NCBI RefSeq assembly: GCF_031755915.1
Contig: NC_083382.1
Location: 27,008,001 to 27,072,000 of the forward strand
DNA length: 64,000 nucleotides
DNA from: Ziziphus jujuba
Lineage: Eukaryota; Streptophyta; Magnoliopsida; Rosales; Rhamnaceae
Direction: 5' to 3'
Made by a program: the position numbers and the translations under genes. The notes below the pieces were generated by a model. It searched no databases, had not been told where the DNA came from, and saw nothing but the letters and a program-made list of their open reading frames with translations. Every line of letters begins with the position of its first letter. Positions within the stretch are counted from its first letter, which is position 1. Positions 38,191 to 50,730 of the stretch are shown here, in pieces.

Positions 38191-38198
38191 TTTTAAAC

Positions 38199-39040
38199 TA
38201 ATCAACCACAAACGTGCATGTAGGTCCCGTGGTACAAAAACCTTTTTTTTTTTTTTTTTGGTTGTTTTTTGTTTTCAATCATTACTTTCAAAAAACAATG
38301 GTCAAACACTGGTTTCATTTAGTGATACAAAATTGGTGGTTTGGATTACTTTTTATTATGTTAAAAGTGTTTCCAAAATAAAGAAAAACAAACAAAAAAT
38401 TTGTTTCCTAATTTTTATTCTTTCAAAAATTTTTTTTAAAATAACGATCAATGCCTTATAAATGTATTAAACAATTATTTTCAATTTTCTGAAAGAAAAA
38501 AATATTTTAAAAATAGCTAGCCAAACATATTCTCCTCAAATATATCCGAAAATACATTTTCATAGAAGATTTTAAAATAATAAACAATTCAAAAACTAGA
38601 TGACCAAAAAGAAACAATATATGGTGTGCAATATTTTATAGATACTAATCCAATAAATAAATGAATAAACATGGAAGAATGACCAAATATGTAAAATGAA
38701 TCTAAGCATCTAACAACAAGCAACATAAATTTCATATTGAATTATTTATTATATTTGTCTAGCAATAAAATTTGAAACTTTTTAAAGCCTAATCCTTCTT
38801 GAGTGTTTGAGTAGTGTTATTATAAAGAATGGACAAGTATATTAAATAGTAGTGTTACAGACACCAAAATATACACAAAAGTTATTTATCAAATGATACA
38901 TGTTAATACATTATTTGATTGACACATTCATATAATTTAAATAAAGATAAATGAATGCTTAAATGAATAAATGTTATCACCATTAAATGGTTGGTTAAAA
39001 AAAAAAAACCTTTAATATTAATGATTAATAATATTTACTT
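38199..39040. other. AT-rich intergenic DNA, no gene recognised
   Basis: Low-complexity sequence with T-runs at 38243-38260. Nothing coding is supported. Confidence 0.5.
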
Positions 39041-39174
39041 ATATTTATAATTATTATGAAATTAGGTTACTTTCTTTCAATTTGATTCCCATGTTTTAAG
39101 CGTAAATATATTTATAATCATTATGAAATCAGCTTACTCTCTTTCAATTTGATTCTCATGCTTTAAGCTTAAAT
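39041..39174 (+). repeat. 67-base tandem duplication
   Basis: Two adjacent copies (39041-39107 and 39108-39174) share TATTTATAAT, CATTATGAAAT and TTTCAATTTGATTC with a few substitutions. Confidence 0.8.
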
Positions 39175-39457
39175 ACCCTTGAATTAAATATATTCAATAT
39201 TTATAATGGAAAAATGGCTAAGAAATTCTGACTAATAAAATCTACCACTTTTATGGTGTATTTTATTAATATATCAAAGCATTTTATTAATATATCAAAA
39301 GGAAATAATAATATGCATTTTATTAAAAAAATATTTTTTATTAGTTCACCGTTAAAAATCAAAAAAAAAAGAAAGAAAAAAAAAAGAAAAGGTCATCTTT
39401 GAAGAAAATAATAATAATAATAAAAAATAAATAATCAAGAAGCAACTCATTTTTTCT

Positions 39458-39481
39458 CCTCCCCCCCCCCCCCCCCCCCCC
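39458..39481 (+). repeat. Poly-C tract
   Basis: An almost unbroken run of more than 20 C's, exceptional in this AT-rich DNA. The opposite strand is a poly-G run. Confidence 0.95.
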
Positions 39482-39780
39482 TTGCATTTGTTTATGTGTA
39501 TTATAGAGTCAGGTTTACATTAGGTCAACTTGATAATTTTAATATTGAATATTTTTTTATTAACTTTTGGATCTCATCAAAAATTATAATTTAAAATTTA
39601 ATTAGTGATAAATTATAGATATATTAAATACTAAACCTTATTTAGGGAAAGTGAACACAAAATGTAAATTTGTTTTAATATCTTAGTCATTAAAATGATC
39701 TAAGAGCTAAAACATAAAATTATGTTGATTTTACAATCAGATTGATCTAATTGAAGCCTAGTTAATAATACATGCCAATT

Positions 39781-42437
39781 TAAAGGTGACAATTCATGAT
39801 ACCAGATTGTGTTCAAGTCAACTTATTTATTAACCTATTGATTTATTAACCTATTGAAATTGTTCAACCTTAGTCATTAATCCTATTAGAAATTTTTAGT
39901 CCAAACACAACATGTTTAACGAAAAGGTAACATGACACAATCTATATAACTTATTTATTAAATAGGTTACTTTAGGTGAACATAACCTGTTTATGGAAAA
40001 TTGGTCCAATTATATAAATTAAATTATTTTAAATTAATTGCTACAAAAAATCTAAAAATAATTTAATCATGAAATAACCGTAATCTAAAATATATATCTA
40101 AAGCCAAATAATTATATTTACAACTTTTTTTTTACACTAACACAATATATAACAACATCATAATTTCATATAATCGTTAAATATAGATATATATATATAT
40201 ATATATAATAAAACTAATATTTAGTCCTTTAAAAATAACATAAAAAATTAATAATCTATTTTTTTATATTTTAAATAATTTTAGATATATTATTATTATT
40301 TTGGTTTGTTAAGTTCATAGTTTTATTAAACATATATTAAAGTAAATAAATATTAAAGAGAAGTAATATTACAACTCTAAATAAATATGTAACTCAATAA
40401 TTAAAATTTAGTAATGGTAAATTTAATATTTTAAAATAATAATTTAAATGAGTTACAAGTGTGTCGGGTTGTGATGCATGATAATCAACATATTTAGTTA
40501 AATGGGTCAATTTGAATCAATGATAGGTTAAGTAGATGCAAAAAAAAATATTTAATAATTATATTAAACGAGTTGATCCAAATTAATCAAAACCCATTTA
40601 TAGGAAACTCAAGTTTGTTAACTATGTATCATTTTCAAATTGTGTTATTGTATCATGACTTAAATTATCATACCTATCAATTTATTATCTTTGTATGCAA
40701 ATGCCTCACTCTTAATACTCTTTTACAAAGAAGAAAGCATAATTCGACCACAAAGGATATATGATGGATTGGCATGCTTGAAAGGATTTTTTTTTTCTTT
40801 TGTTTTTTTAAATTTTTGTATTTTTTTTTTTTTGGGGTAAGAAATTAAGAGAGATATTTTTTTTTATGCTACAAAAATAAAGAGAGATCTTTGTGGTGTC
40901 AATTTTTAAGGGAGGATTTATCGTAAATGTAAGTGTACATAAAGAAAAACAAACCAAAAAAGGAAACATTTCTCCAAAAAATAATTACTTAACTATTAAA
41001 ATAGTATTTTAAACACGTATAATATATACATAGTTTGTCCGAGGAAGCTAATATAAACTTTGTTTAAAATACACAAATTTTATACCAAAATGAAACTTAT
41101 AATATGAGGACTACAGATCAGGTTTTACCTTTCGAAGATCAAACCGGTGGTGGTAAGGATCCAACCGAGAAGCTCGGGAATTAATTGTCCTTGGATCTCC
41201 CAATCTAACAAGTTGCAAATAAAAAGGTCAAAATATGGGAAAAGAGTTGGTGGAGACGATAGAAACTCACCAAAACCAAGGGTTCCGGCAAGCCACCATG
41301 GTTGCCGGTAAACATCGCCAACGCGAGCACGATAGGCGGCCACTGCCCATGAAATTTGGTTGGTTGATCGGCCTGAAGGTGGATAACAATGTGGTAGGGA
41401 TGGTGTAACAAAAAGGTTGCTAGATTGAAGCGGACGGAACTGCAGTCGAAAAACATGCCGATCCCTACGCACCACTACCTACTGGCGATGAAATTTGGCA
41501 AACTATCCAGTTTCAAGGGTCAACCTAGTGGTCCAGAGTGTGCACACCGATGGTGACTGGAGCGTGGTTGACCAACAATGGATAGTTCTCTCTCCTCCCT
41601 CTTCTTTCTCTTTCTCTCTCCTCTCCACCAATTAAAACCACTTATAGATGCCACTATGCACTCACAAAATTGGTTAGGTTTTTGACAGATGGCACAATGT
41701 CAATGGATACTATGCACACGTTTTTCACACATGCACAGATTGGTAGCTGGTAAATGCAGTCTCGAAAAAATTTATCAAACTTCAAAGGTACATAACTTTT
41801 TAAGCATATGTTCAAATTAAGTGTGTCGCTAGTCTATGAACTTATAACAATAAGTACTCTATAACCATGTACAAGTCAAAACCAAATTTTGCAAAAGTGA
41901 AAGGTAAAATGCGGCACCACTCAAACATTTCAAACTGCGACTTATTTCGCTTATAATTTTCAAACTACAACTCTGTTTTCAGCATACTACCATTCCACGT
42001 ACTCGGGTTAATATGTACTTCCCAACAGTGCCTTAATCAATGCAAAACTCCATCCACAGCAAAGAGTCAATGTGTGTGCCATTTAATCAATGCGTGAAAA
42101 ATTTCGGTATGCTTTAGGATGGGGTATTACAAAATTGTATAAGATTATTTGATATAATTAATTTAAACATGTCAATTTCTTCAATTAGGTCAATTTTATA
42201 ATTTCATATAAATTGGTCAATTTTATATAAATCAGCTAATATAACTCGAGTTAACCAATTTAACAAACAGGTTATACGGGTTGTGTTATGTTACCTATTT
42301 ATTAAATAGATCGTGTTCGAATTGAGGGTTTTGGCATAATTAATAAATGAGTCATGTTAGGGTCAAATAATTAAGATATAATTATTAAATGAGTTGACAC
42401 AAATATGACCAACTGACATGAATTGCCACCTCTAGTT
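39781..42437. mobile_element. Probable DNA transposon with inverted ends and a nested insertion
   Basis: The left end TAAAGGTGACAATTCATG and the reverse complement of the right end TAGAGGTGGCAATTCATG match, and both continue to TGT(G)TCAA(C)T-type and AACTTATTTA/AACTCATTTA blocks about 45 bases in. The interior (39.8-40.7 kb) is AT-rich and is repeated at 46.2-47.0 kb. A GC-richer block at 41.1-42.1 kb appears inserted. No target duplication was found (hAT-type 8-mers do not match), and no transposase is seen. Confidence 0.42.
41125..42131 (+). mobile_element. GC-richer block, likely LTR retroelement remnant
   Basis: Base composition differs sharply from the flanks. The right border GGGGTATTACA resembles an LTR end. 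If the LTR starts with TGG at 41496, AAATT would flank both sides (41491-41495 and 42132-42136), but such a short AT word may match by chance. Open frames on both strands at 41125-41475 show no known domain. Confidence 0.35.
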
Positions 42438-42677
42438 AGAAGTCTTGGCCCCAAAATTTTGGATGAAAATAGAGATGGAAGAGACTTCGCTGAAGCCTTG
42501 AACCTTGACATGGATAGTGTAAAGCTATTTCATTGTGCATCTTTGATAAATGGAGATGAAAGATCCACAGAATTAGGTATTTATCATATTTTGATGGCAT
42601 TGGTTTCAGAATCTGCTTCTGTTAGACCACGCATAGATCATAAAAGGATGCAGAAGGCCATTAAATTGGCTAAGTAG
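42436..42677 (+). pseudogene. Unrecognised gene fragment (84-codon open frame)
   Basis: An open frame with protein-like composition carries GPKILDENRDGRDFAEALNL, then DSVKLFHCASLINGDE and a basic end (HKRMQKAIKLAK) before TAG. It begins exactly at the end of the preceding DNA element with no convincing start codon. A related segment, containing the same GCTGAAGCCTTGAACCTTG word, occurs at 48276-48298, and a related stretch in the opposite orientation at 48320-48370. I cannot assign a family. It is probably a broken exon of a gene duplicated locally. Confidence 0.4.
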
Positions 42678-42680
42678 ATG

Positions 42681-44880
42681 AAGACTTATTGACGATGAAT
42701 AAAAAAAATATTGATAGATGAAGCTAGGATAGGGAGTGCTTAATTTCTTTGGAGGTTGCACTTAAAAGATGGGCCAGGATGAAGAATGGTGGTGTGATTA
42801 TGAGTAGCTTTTGATTTAAGCTCTGACGTTTAACCACAATACTATAATAATGAGGGGAAAAAAAAAAAGAAAAAAAAAAGCCAAAATAAAGAGACGAAAC
42901 CATGAAAATGCAATACAAATTTGTATGACCTGGTACCAGTATGTAGCATTCCAAGTGATTCAATATCAAAGGATAAAAATATGCCACGCCACCGTCCTAA
43001 TTACTATTTTTTGGAAAAATAAACATTTTTTTTTTTTTTGGTGCCTTCGCAACACCTTTCTCCCTCCTCTTCTGATTTCCATGGTTTATCGGTTTCTCCA
43101 TCTTCATTTTTATGAACAAAAGCTTGAAGATAAACATTTATCTTTTCTTATAGAGCCATCTCCCATTGATTTAACACAAAAAGAAAATCTGTAATTAAAC
43201 TCACGAAGTATAAAAGCAAAACGAGATTTGATTTTTGTTTAGACTACAAAGCAATTTTCAAATTTAAATTCTTCAATTTCGTTAAGTATCGAGAAGGTAA
43301 AAAAATATTTTATGTGGTGAAGATTGTTGCATAGTCCTTTTTTTACTCAAAAATCTTTCATGGTGGATTTTACAAGAAAAAAAGTTTAAAAAATTTAAAA
43401 AAAAAAAAAAAGACAAGGATTTTGAGCTCTCTAATGTTTTTATATGGAGTTTTGGGAAACGATTTGAAATTTTATTGTGAAACTCAAAGGGGAGATAGAG
43501 AAAAATAAAGTCACCATGCAAAGGGAGAAGAAAAAACGTGTAGAAGGTTTAGTTTCCCAAAACAAAAATCAATTAAAATTTGGAGCTAATGTGATAAATT
43601 GTTAACACATGGCATTAAATCACTTGGACAAGTACCAACTGATTTGATACCACCCCATCATATAATTTTCTCACATATTTATGGTTTGGACTCCATGTTT
43701 TGGCAAAATCTTTTTTTTTTTTTTCTCATTATTATAGTACAATGATTAAACACATAAGATTAATCCATATTTTTCAATTTTCTTGGTATGAGTTGGTAAC
43801 GCTGATTAAAAGTGTAAACATGTCTCTATTTGGCATTATCGTTCAACCTGAGCTAAGCAAGTTTAGAAGCTTTTAGTTTAGGATGGCCTTAATAGAAGAG
43901 ACGATAAGGAGACTAGAAAACTTTACTTTGAAATAGATCGACGCATATAAATTAGTGTAGTCATTGCTTTTGGTGCAAAGGAGCAACAAATTGAGTGTGG
44001 TTTAAACACTCTATTAGAATGTCAATAAGAGAGGTTCTTCAAAAGTTTGTTTGTATGTCTTTTCATTATCTCAATCCATTGTATCTTTCCTTCAACAGCT
44101 ATTAGCACAAATTTGCATCTCTTATGTCTCGCCTAATGTACACATTATTTGTTTTTACCCTATAAAATATTTGTAGTCCCTTATGTCTCTCCAATTTTAA
44201 AATTTTCCTTTTCTTTTACATTTTTTTTTATTTCAAGCCATTTTCCCTATATTTATATTTATTTGTATTCATTTGTCACTTATATGTATAATTATTTATA
44301 AATATAACTACAGAACACAATTAATTAATGGCAAAATTAAATGTAATTAAAATGAAAAATGTTTATTTGTACTTTTTTGGTTTAAAATAGAGAAAGTTAA
44401 TTTTCACTTTTTTTAGTTAGATTTTTTTTTTCTAATTTTAATAACACAGGTATTTTTAATTCATTTTTTAATCTTAACAAAATAAAAAATTTATTATTCC
44501 TTTTTGCTTCAGCCTATATGTTAGTTAATCTTATAATTAATTTGACTGCATATAGCTAGAAAATTCACAATTTTTGGAATCCTTACTAATAAAAAAACTA
44601 TAGGTTCTCTTAGTACGGCTAATACGGTTATTTTATATTATTATTAACTAAATTTTGTTATTTTGTATTTTTGGGCTATTCATGAGAATAATTTGTATTT
44701 TTTTTTATGTGTTGTAATGTACTGTTTTATTTTTGTATTTTATCTTCTTATCATCGTTTATAATAACAATAAAACAAATAGATATAGTTAAATACTAGTA
44801 AAAATAGAATACTAATGAATATTGATATTATAATTATATTTTTATTTTTATTGTGTTAATATTTAAGTATTATAGGAGAA
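42681..44880. other. Intergenic DNA, no gene recognised
   Basis: AT-rich with A- and T-homopolymers. Open frames on the plus strand at 42850-43194 and the minus strand at 43282-43521 run through poly-A/T and lack known domains. Confidence 0.5.
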
Positions 44881-45540
44881 ACATAAATATCCCGTATAGA
44901 TTGCCAAACCGAAGAAGCTAGATAATGTACCGTTTGCAAGAAAAATGAGGTCTTAGAAAAGCAGAAATCGGAGAAAAATCCACCATACATTTCCAAGCAA
45001 GCTTACTTAGAAGGGCTTGATTGAGAAGCACCAGATCCTTAAAACCGAGACCTTCATCTTTAATAAGAGTGCAACAAATCCACCAAAATACAGTAAACAA
45101 CTTTTTTGAAGAGATAGAACAAATCCAAAGAAAATTTCTAATAGCTTGGTTCAAATGCTTAAACAAATCAATAGGCCATTTATAAACTATAAAAGAATGG
45201 ACAAAAATCAAAGTAATAACAAAATTTATCAAACAAGCACGACCCGCAAAAGACAAGGAACGGCCTTTCAAGTTATCAAATTGAGCAAAAATCTCGTCTG
45301 CAATAGAGCGGAGACAAGTATTAAAAGGCCTACCTTTGAACAAAGGGACCCCAAGGTAAGTAAAAGGAAGGGATCTATATCTAATACTAATCGTTGATAA
45401 AATGGACAATTACCGGGCAGTAGTAATATACTTCCCAAAATAAATAAAGGATTTCTAAAAATTGTCCAATTGGCTAGACAAAGAACCATACAATAGGAAA
45501 ATCTCATTCACCAAACAAATATTAGAGGCAACACCATTAC
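44881..45540 (-). pseudogene. LINE (L1-type) reverse transcriptase C-terminal fragment
   Basis: The main open frame (45409-44918) carries LPFTYLGVPLFKGRP, then GRSLSFAGRACLINFVI, YKWPIDLFKHLNQAIRNFLW and DEGLGFKDLVLLNQALLSKLAWK. This is the conserved run from the end of the plant L1 reverse transcriptase into the zf-RVT region. Upstream similarity (GSLSSQLDNF-type) continues in another frame to about 45507, so at least one frameshift is present. Endonuclease and catalytic YxDD parts are absent. Confidence 0.88.
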
Positions 45541-45555
45541 AAATAAAAAAACATT

Positions 45556-45690
45556 ATCAACTATTTGAGCACCACCTGAATTTATCGTACGCTATATTTT
45601 AAAATATATTTTAATTTTTAATTACAATTTTTACCGTACGTTATAAAATTTGTTAAAACACACTATTTGAGCACCGCCTGAATTTATCTC
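45556..45690 (+). repeat. Imperfect direct repeat, about 103-base period
   Basis: CTATTTGAGCACCACCTGAA near 45560 recurs near 45663 as CTATTTGAGCACCGCCTGAA. The spacer contains CGTACGCTAT and CGTACGTTAT. It lies just past the LINE fragment. Confidence 0.65.
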
Positions 45691-46189
45691 ACCTTGAAGT
45701 TGCAGTGCAGTGATGGATGTGAAAGTATTTTGCTGTTTACTCCTCCATCATTTGTCCCCTGATGACGTTAGAAAATTACGAATTTGATCACATTAAAAAT
45801 CACACCCGAAAAAAGACAAACTTCAATTCTATTAAAATATTGTTATCTCTGATTTTGGTAAATGATTTTATTTGTCATTGAAATGGTTAGGTTTACTAGT
45901 ACGGTTGTTTGTACTATTATTATTATTTTATTTTATTTTATTGTAAAACGGTTGTTTGTCTTATTGCCCATTTTTTCTTTGCTTGAATTATTGCCTATTA
46001 TGTGTAAATTATATCTTTATATCTATATATCTATATATATATATATATTGTTTTTTTACCAATTTATTGTCTATTGTACGTGGGTGTGACAATTTTATTC
46101 CTAATTGGAATCAATCTGCTGCTTATTAATTGTATTGAAATTGTATAAATTTGAACGTGATTCATTTACTAATTACGGCATAAATGTTA

Positions 46190-46975
46190 ACCCTAATATG
46201 ATTTATCTGATAAACAGGTAATTTGATCAGATTCATATAATATATTTATTTTTGGCTTAACACAACCTATTCATGCAAAATGGATCGATTAGTTAAATGA
46301 ATTATTTTAAATAAAATAAAAATAATTTAATTACTAATTAATCATAAATTAAAATATATATGTAAAACTATATGATTATACTTATACATTTACATTAATA
46401 TAATATATGATTATACAACAATCTCATATAATAGCTAAATATATATATAAATAAACTTAATACTGTTCTTTTAAAAATACTACAAAAAGACTTTAATAAT
46501 CACATTTTTAATTTTCTGCGTCTCTACTAATTTTAGACATATTAATTTTTATTTTTTTGGTGCTCAGGAATTCATACATTTATTAAAATATAATACATAT
46601 TATTTTGATTATTTTATTTCTTCATTTTTTTAATTGGTGGATTAATAATACAATTTTAAATAAGTTGATAATTTAGTCATGAAAATTTATTAATTAAAAT
46701 TTTTTAATGGTAAATTTAATATTTTAAAATTTTAATTTAAAAAAAGTTATAATTATATTAGATTTAATTGATACATTAATTGACAAACTTATTTAAATGA
46801 ATCAATTCAATTTAATTTTAAATTAAACATGTCAATTCAAAAAATGATATTATTAATAATCAGAATTGATCCGAATATGTTTATACTAAATTCAAATCTA
46901 CTGCTTTACTGTTGCTTTTGAATTGTATTATCATATCATAATCCATATTATCACCTTTAATTATATGCAAATGAC
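46190..46975. repeat. Diverged second copy of the 39.8-40.7 kb repeat
   Basis: Blocks shared in the same order with 39.8-40.7 kb include ATGGTAAATTTAATATTTTAA (46708; compare 40415), AATCTCATATAATAGCTAAATA (compare ATTTCATATAATCGTTAAATA), and a closing part with TTGTATTATCATATCAT and ATGCAAATG. It is non-coding and probably a degraded DNA transposon of the same family. Confidence 0.55.
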
Positions 46976-47399
46976 TAACATTATTTGAAATTCATTCGCA
47001 GCATAGCCTTGTCACTTTTCAGTCCTCTGGTAAAGTGGCATGCAAATAGAGTCAAACCAGATGCAAGTGACCAAGGAGAGCGAGACCATATGCACGGACT
47101 ATGTATATTTTGTATAATTACTTATTTTTAGGATAGAGGGTTTCGTTATTGTTGTTATTTATTTTTATATTGTCCTTTTTCTCTTTTCTTCAACTTTTGG
47201 GTTGTTCAATAAATACTTAGATTCTTTTGTCCTTTTAAAAAAGGTTTTTGTTTTTTATTTTGGGATATTTTCCCATCAAAATGCGGGTTGAATCAAACAC
47301 TTGTTGGCTATTGTTTATTTATTGGTAAAAAAACAAAAAAAAAAAAATTGGATTTATGGGCATTTTTAATGCACTCAACTGAAAAAAAATGAATTTAAG

Positions 47400-47569
47400 T
47401 GGGGGACAACCCATCTTGTACTCGGTCCTTCTCCTGGATTGGTTGTCTTCCTCCCTTTTGGGTGGAATGACTCAGGAGTGTGCACCGATGAAAGCCTCCT
47501 GGGTCTTGACTAATTTTGTAGTCATCCTTTTTGGTTCAATGAAACCCCTGTTTTTAGCTAGAAACTGAA
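47400..47569 (+). mobile_element. 5'-truncated LINE 3' end with target duplication
   Basis: A 170-base GC-richer insert ends in GGTTCAATGAAACCCCTG and a short tail. It is bracketed by AACTGAAAAAAAATGAATTTAAG-type direct repeats (left 47378-47399; right 47564-47587, with two more A's). Long A-rich target duplications around a 5'-truncated body are the usual mark of LINE insertion. No coding part remains. Confidence 0.55.
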
Positions 47570-47587
47570 AAAAAAAATGAATTTAAG

Positions 47588-47908
47588 CGATTATCAGAGC
47601 TTTAAACGATAAACTAGTAAATTTTACATTTTGATGAACCAAAAAGAAAAAAAGAAAAAAAAATTACATTTTGAAATTTGTAGATGGCTGAATGAAAGGG
47701 TAAAAGTGGTATTTCATATGTCAAATGAGTCAAAATGTTAGTTTTTGGATGGTAGTTATTTCCAAAGGATCTTGGTGATGAATTTTAAATTGATAGTGTT
47801 AACTCTAACGTGTATTAAGCCATGCAACGGGATCTAAATGCATCTTTCTCTTTTTATTATAAATATTAAGGACCTTCTAGCAGAGTAGTGTCTTCTAAAT
47901 TTTGTCTT

Positions 47909-47950
<42 letters not shown>

Positions 47951-48586
47951 CCTTTAATTGTTTTTCTCCGGCAGCCGCATGGAAGCACTATAAAATAAAC
48001 TTAGCAATGAGGTGTGAAAGATATTAATTTGGAAGGTGCTTTTAATAAGTTTTGAGTGACACATGAAGGTTTTACTTCTGAACAAACCAACTTCCCACTA
48101 GTTTTACTCTTAACTGGCAGAACCGATGATAGCCTTTTCAAATACTACTAATGACTCTTTTTTTCCCCCCCATTTTTAATTTATTATAACTTTTTTTTTT
48201 CTCTTATTTTGTACTGTTTGTTACCCGGTACAATCTGCTTATCCGTTCATTCTGGTGGATGAGTGACAAAATGATTTTGCTGAAGCCTTGAACCTTGGAT
48301 AGACCTGATAAAATCTTCCTTTGTCTCTGTTTTCATCCATGGTCGCCAAGCCAAAACTTTTAAGGTCCTTGAGAGCATCCACCATATTGAATCGAGAGCA
48401 GTTTGGGAATAAAATTTTTTTTTTAAAAAAAAGAAGAAGTTAAAATAATTTAAGAAAAAAAATAATGATGATAATAATAATAATAATAATTAAGGTTGCA
48501 GGCATTATTTGCGGTTGAGGTGTCACCCTGTATTTAATCTATTTTTTAATTTAATTTGGTTCACGTTTTGGTTGAACCTAGAGAGT
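47588..48586. other. Intergenic DNA with one repeated gene-like word
   Basis: A long TA run lies at 47911-47944 and an (AAT)n-like run at 48462-48490. Segments at 48276-48298 and 48320-48370 resemble parts of the unrecognised fragment at 42.4 kb in opposite orientations. Nothing else is supported. Confidence 0.45.
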
Positions 48587-49028
48587 TTAATATGTGAGAT
48601 AGTCTTAAGCCTGATCTGTATGAAAATTTCAGAATACCATCTTTTTTATTTTTTATTTTTGGTAAATTCAGAATACCAGCTTTAGTTGGTCGCAGTTCTA
48701 TAAATTGAATAAGCTTGTGCGAGTCTGTATTAAGTACTGCAATTATGTTATGTGTTAGTTGTACTTCCAACTATGTTTCGAAAGTAGCATGATATCATTG
48801 GCCTTGAACATAACAATCCGTTGATTTTTAACATGGATTTGTTCTTTCAACATGACTAACTAAATTGTCATTATTTGTTCTTTCTGTGTTTATATTTGTG
48901 AATCAAATCAAATTATTCCATTCTGTTTTGCTTGTATGGGAAACACTATTATATTGTTTGAACAGTGTTTTTTTTTTTTTTTTTTTTAAATATGCTGAAA
49001 TAGATTATTTTGTTACAAAATTTTGTTG

Positions 49029-49106
49029 AAGTTTAGAGCACAACGTAGTATTGATTATTTGAAGTGTGCAATCGAAGGGCGTATAGAACACTTAAAAAAA
49101 GCATAA
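49029..49106 (+). other. Short reading-frame tail shared by both tandem units (unit 1)
   Basis: Reads KFRAQRSIDYLKCAIEGRIE, then HLKKA and a stop. The matching piece in unit 2 (52258-52335) keeps the same frame and stop with five or six amino-acid changes. It could be the last exon of a lost gene. No splice acceptor or upstream exon is convincing, and the changes look unconstrained. Confidence 0.3.
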
Positions 49107-50730
49107 ATTAGATCTCTCTCTCTGGGGGTATATGAACATCAGCAGTAATCATTTCAATTCCAAGGTTCATAGCCAGGTAATATTTGCAAATAATAAAATC
49201 TTTTTTTTTCTAATTATTATTATTATTATTATTATCTATATAGAAATTGAAATAAGCAAATGGTGGTGAAAATCGCCAATTACAATGGCTGCCTAGATTT
49301 GCAATGTTTTGGTGGAGAGCTTGTTCAGAACATGCACATGGTAGGACCTAAATGGAATTGCTGTTTAATATGGATGGTGCTGCTAGATGCCCTGTTGGAC
49401 ATCATATTCCTCTGGTTTGATTTGTGGTGATTATTGCTTTACAAGGGACTATTAACTTTTACTGAAATAAGTGCGTCAAAAATGGATTTGATAGATTTAG
49501 GTATAATAAGAAATTTCAGAAAAAATGTAGCACAGAACACCATATAGATAGTGAATTTACAGAGCATCTTCATAATTTTTTTTTTTTTTCTTGCATTAAC
49601 AATTTCTTATTGAGCACTGGAATTGAAGATAAAGATCACAAGATAACAGTAGATTATGCAAGAGGGTGGTGGAGGAGATGTTATTAGTTATGTTATGGTT
49701 CCCAAGCTGAAGCATCTGCAAAGATCATGAAAAACTTTTCTACATGTACTTCATGCGCTGGATGGAGACCTTAGTATAGGTTAGCCTCGAAAGTTTTAGT
49801 TGTTTGCTGAGTGGTTTTGGCTAACAGATCAATATAGCTAGAGCATTATATGCTGGCAAATGTGACACAATCGAGCATCTTAAAGCTCAAGTTCAGATAG
49901 ATATTATGGGAGGACTAGGAGAACTAAAATATAAATGCCTGTTCTGACAGTCATAACCATTATAGCTGTTATGCTCTGTATAGCTTCTTCTCATACTACA
50001 TTCTGAGTTTACAGACTATTTAATATATATATATATATATATATATAAATACATATAGGATTACAGTTATGAGCATAAGTAATTGGCAAGTCCATCTATG
50101 AATTCTCCATTTGACAAAACAACGAATTCGTTTCATGGTGGTCAATGGGTGTAAAGGGGGCTAGAATGATGAAATATGGGTGGTGTCAAATTTATTAAGA
50201 AACAAGAGGCATTGTGTTTGCTTTTTGTGGATGTTGGTGAAAGTGGGAATACAAAAATTGAAAGCAATCAGATGGTAAAAAAGATAGACAGGCTACACAA
50301 TACGAAATCAAGAAAGCACCGGGCAAGGGTGCATTTTGAACTATTAATCAGAAAATTTCTATATGTATTACCTTTCTCTCTATCCAATCACAATCAGAAG
50401 CTTATCATATCGCTGTTGCTTATAAAAATCAAACATTGATCAGTCAGAAACTTTGAAACTGTTTTATTGCTTTTCTTTTTCCCAATTAATGAGCACAAAG
50501 AGTCAACCAAATCATCAGAGAAAATTGTGTTCAATGAAGAAATAAAAAATTAGCCATGAACTAAGAAATAATTCTCTGGTCTTAGAAACTACACGTTTCA
50601 TAACAATTTCTGTTGTATCAAAATCAGATTTAAGTATTATTGGCCAAACATATGAGTTATTCCAAAGTGGGGAGGAGATGTGGGGGAGAGTGTCTCTTTG
50701 AATAGAAGGCAAACTATGGGCAAATTGACT

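Noticed and set aside
41125..41475. 116-codon minus-strand open frame in the GC-richer block
   Set aside because: No known domain; the block is better explained as retroelement LTR or leader sequence.
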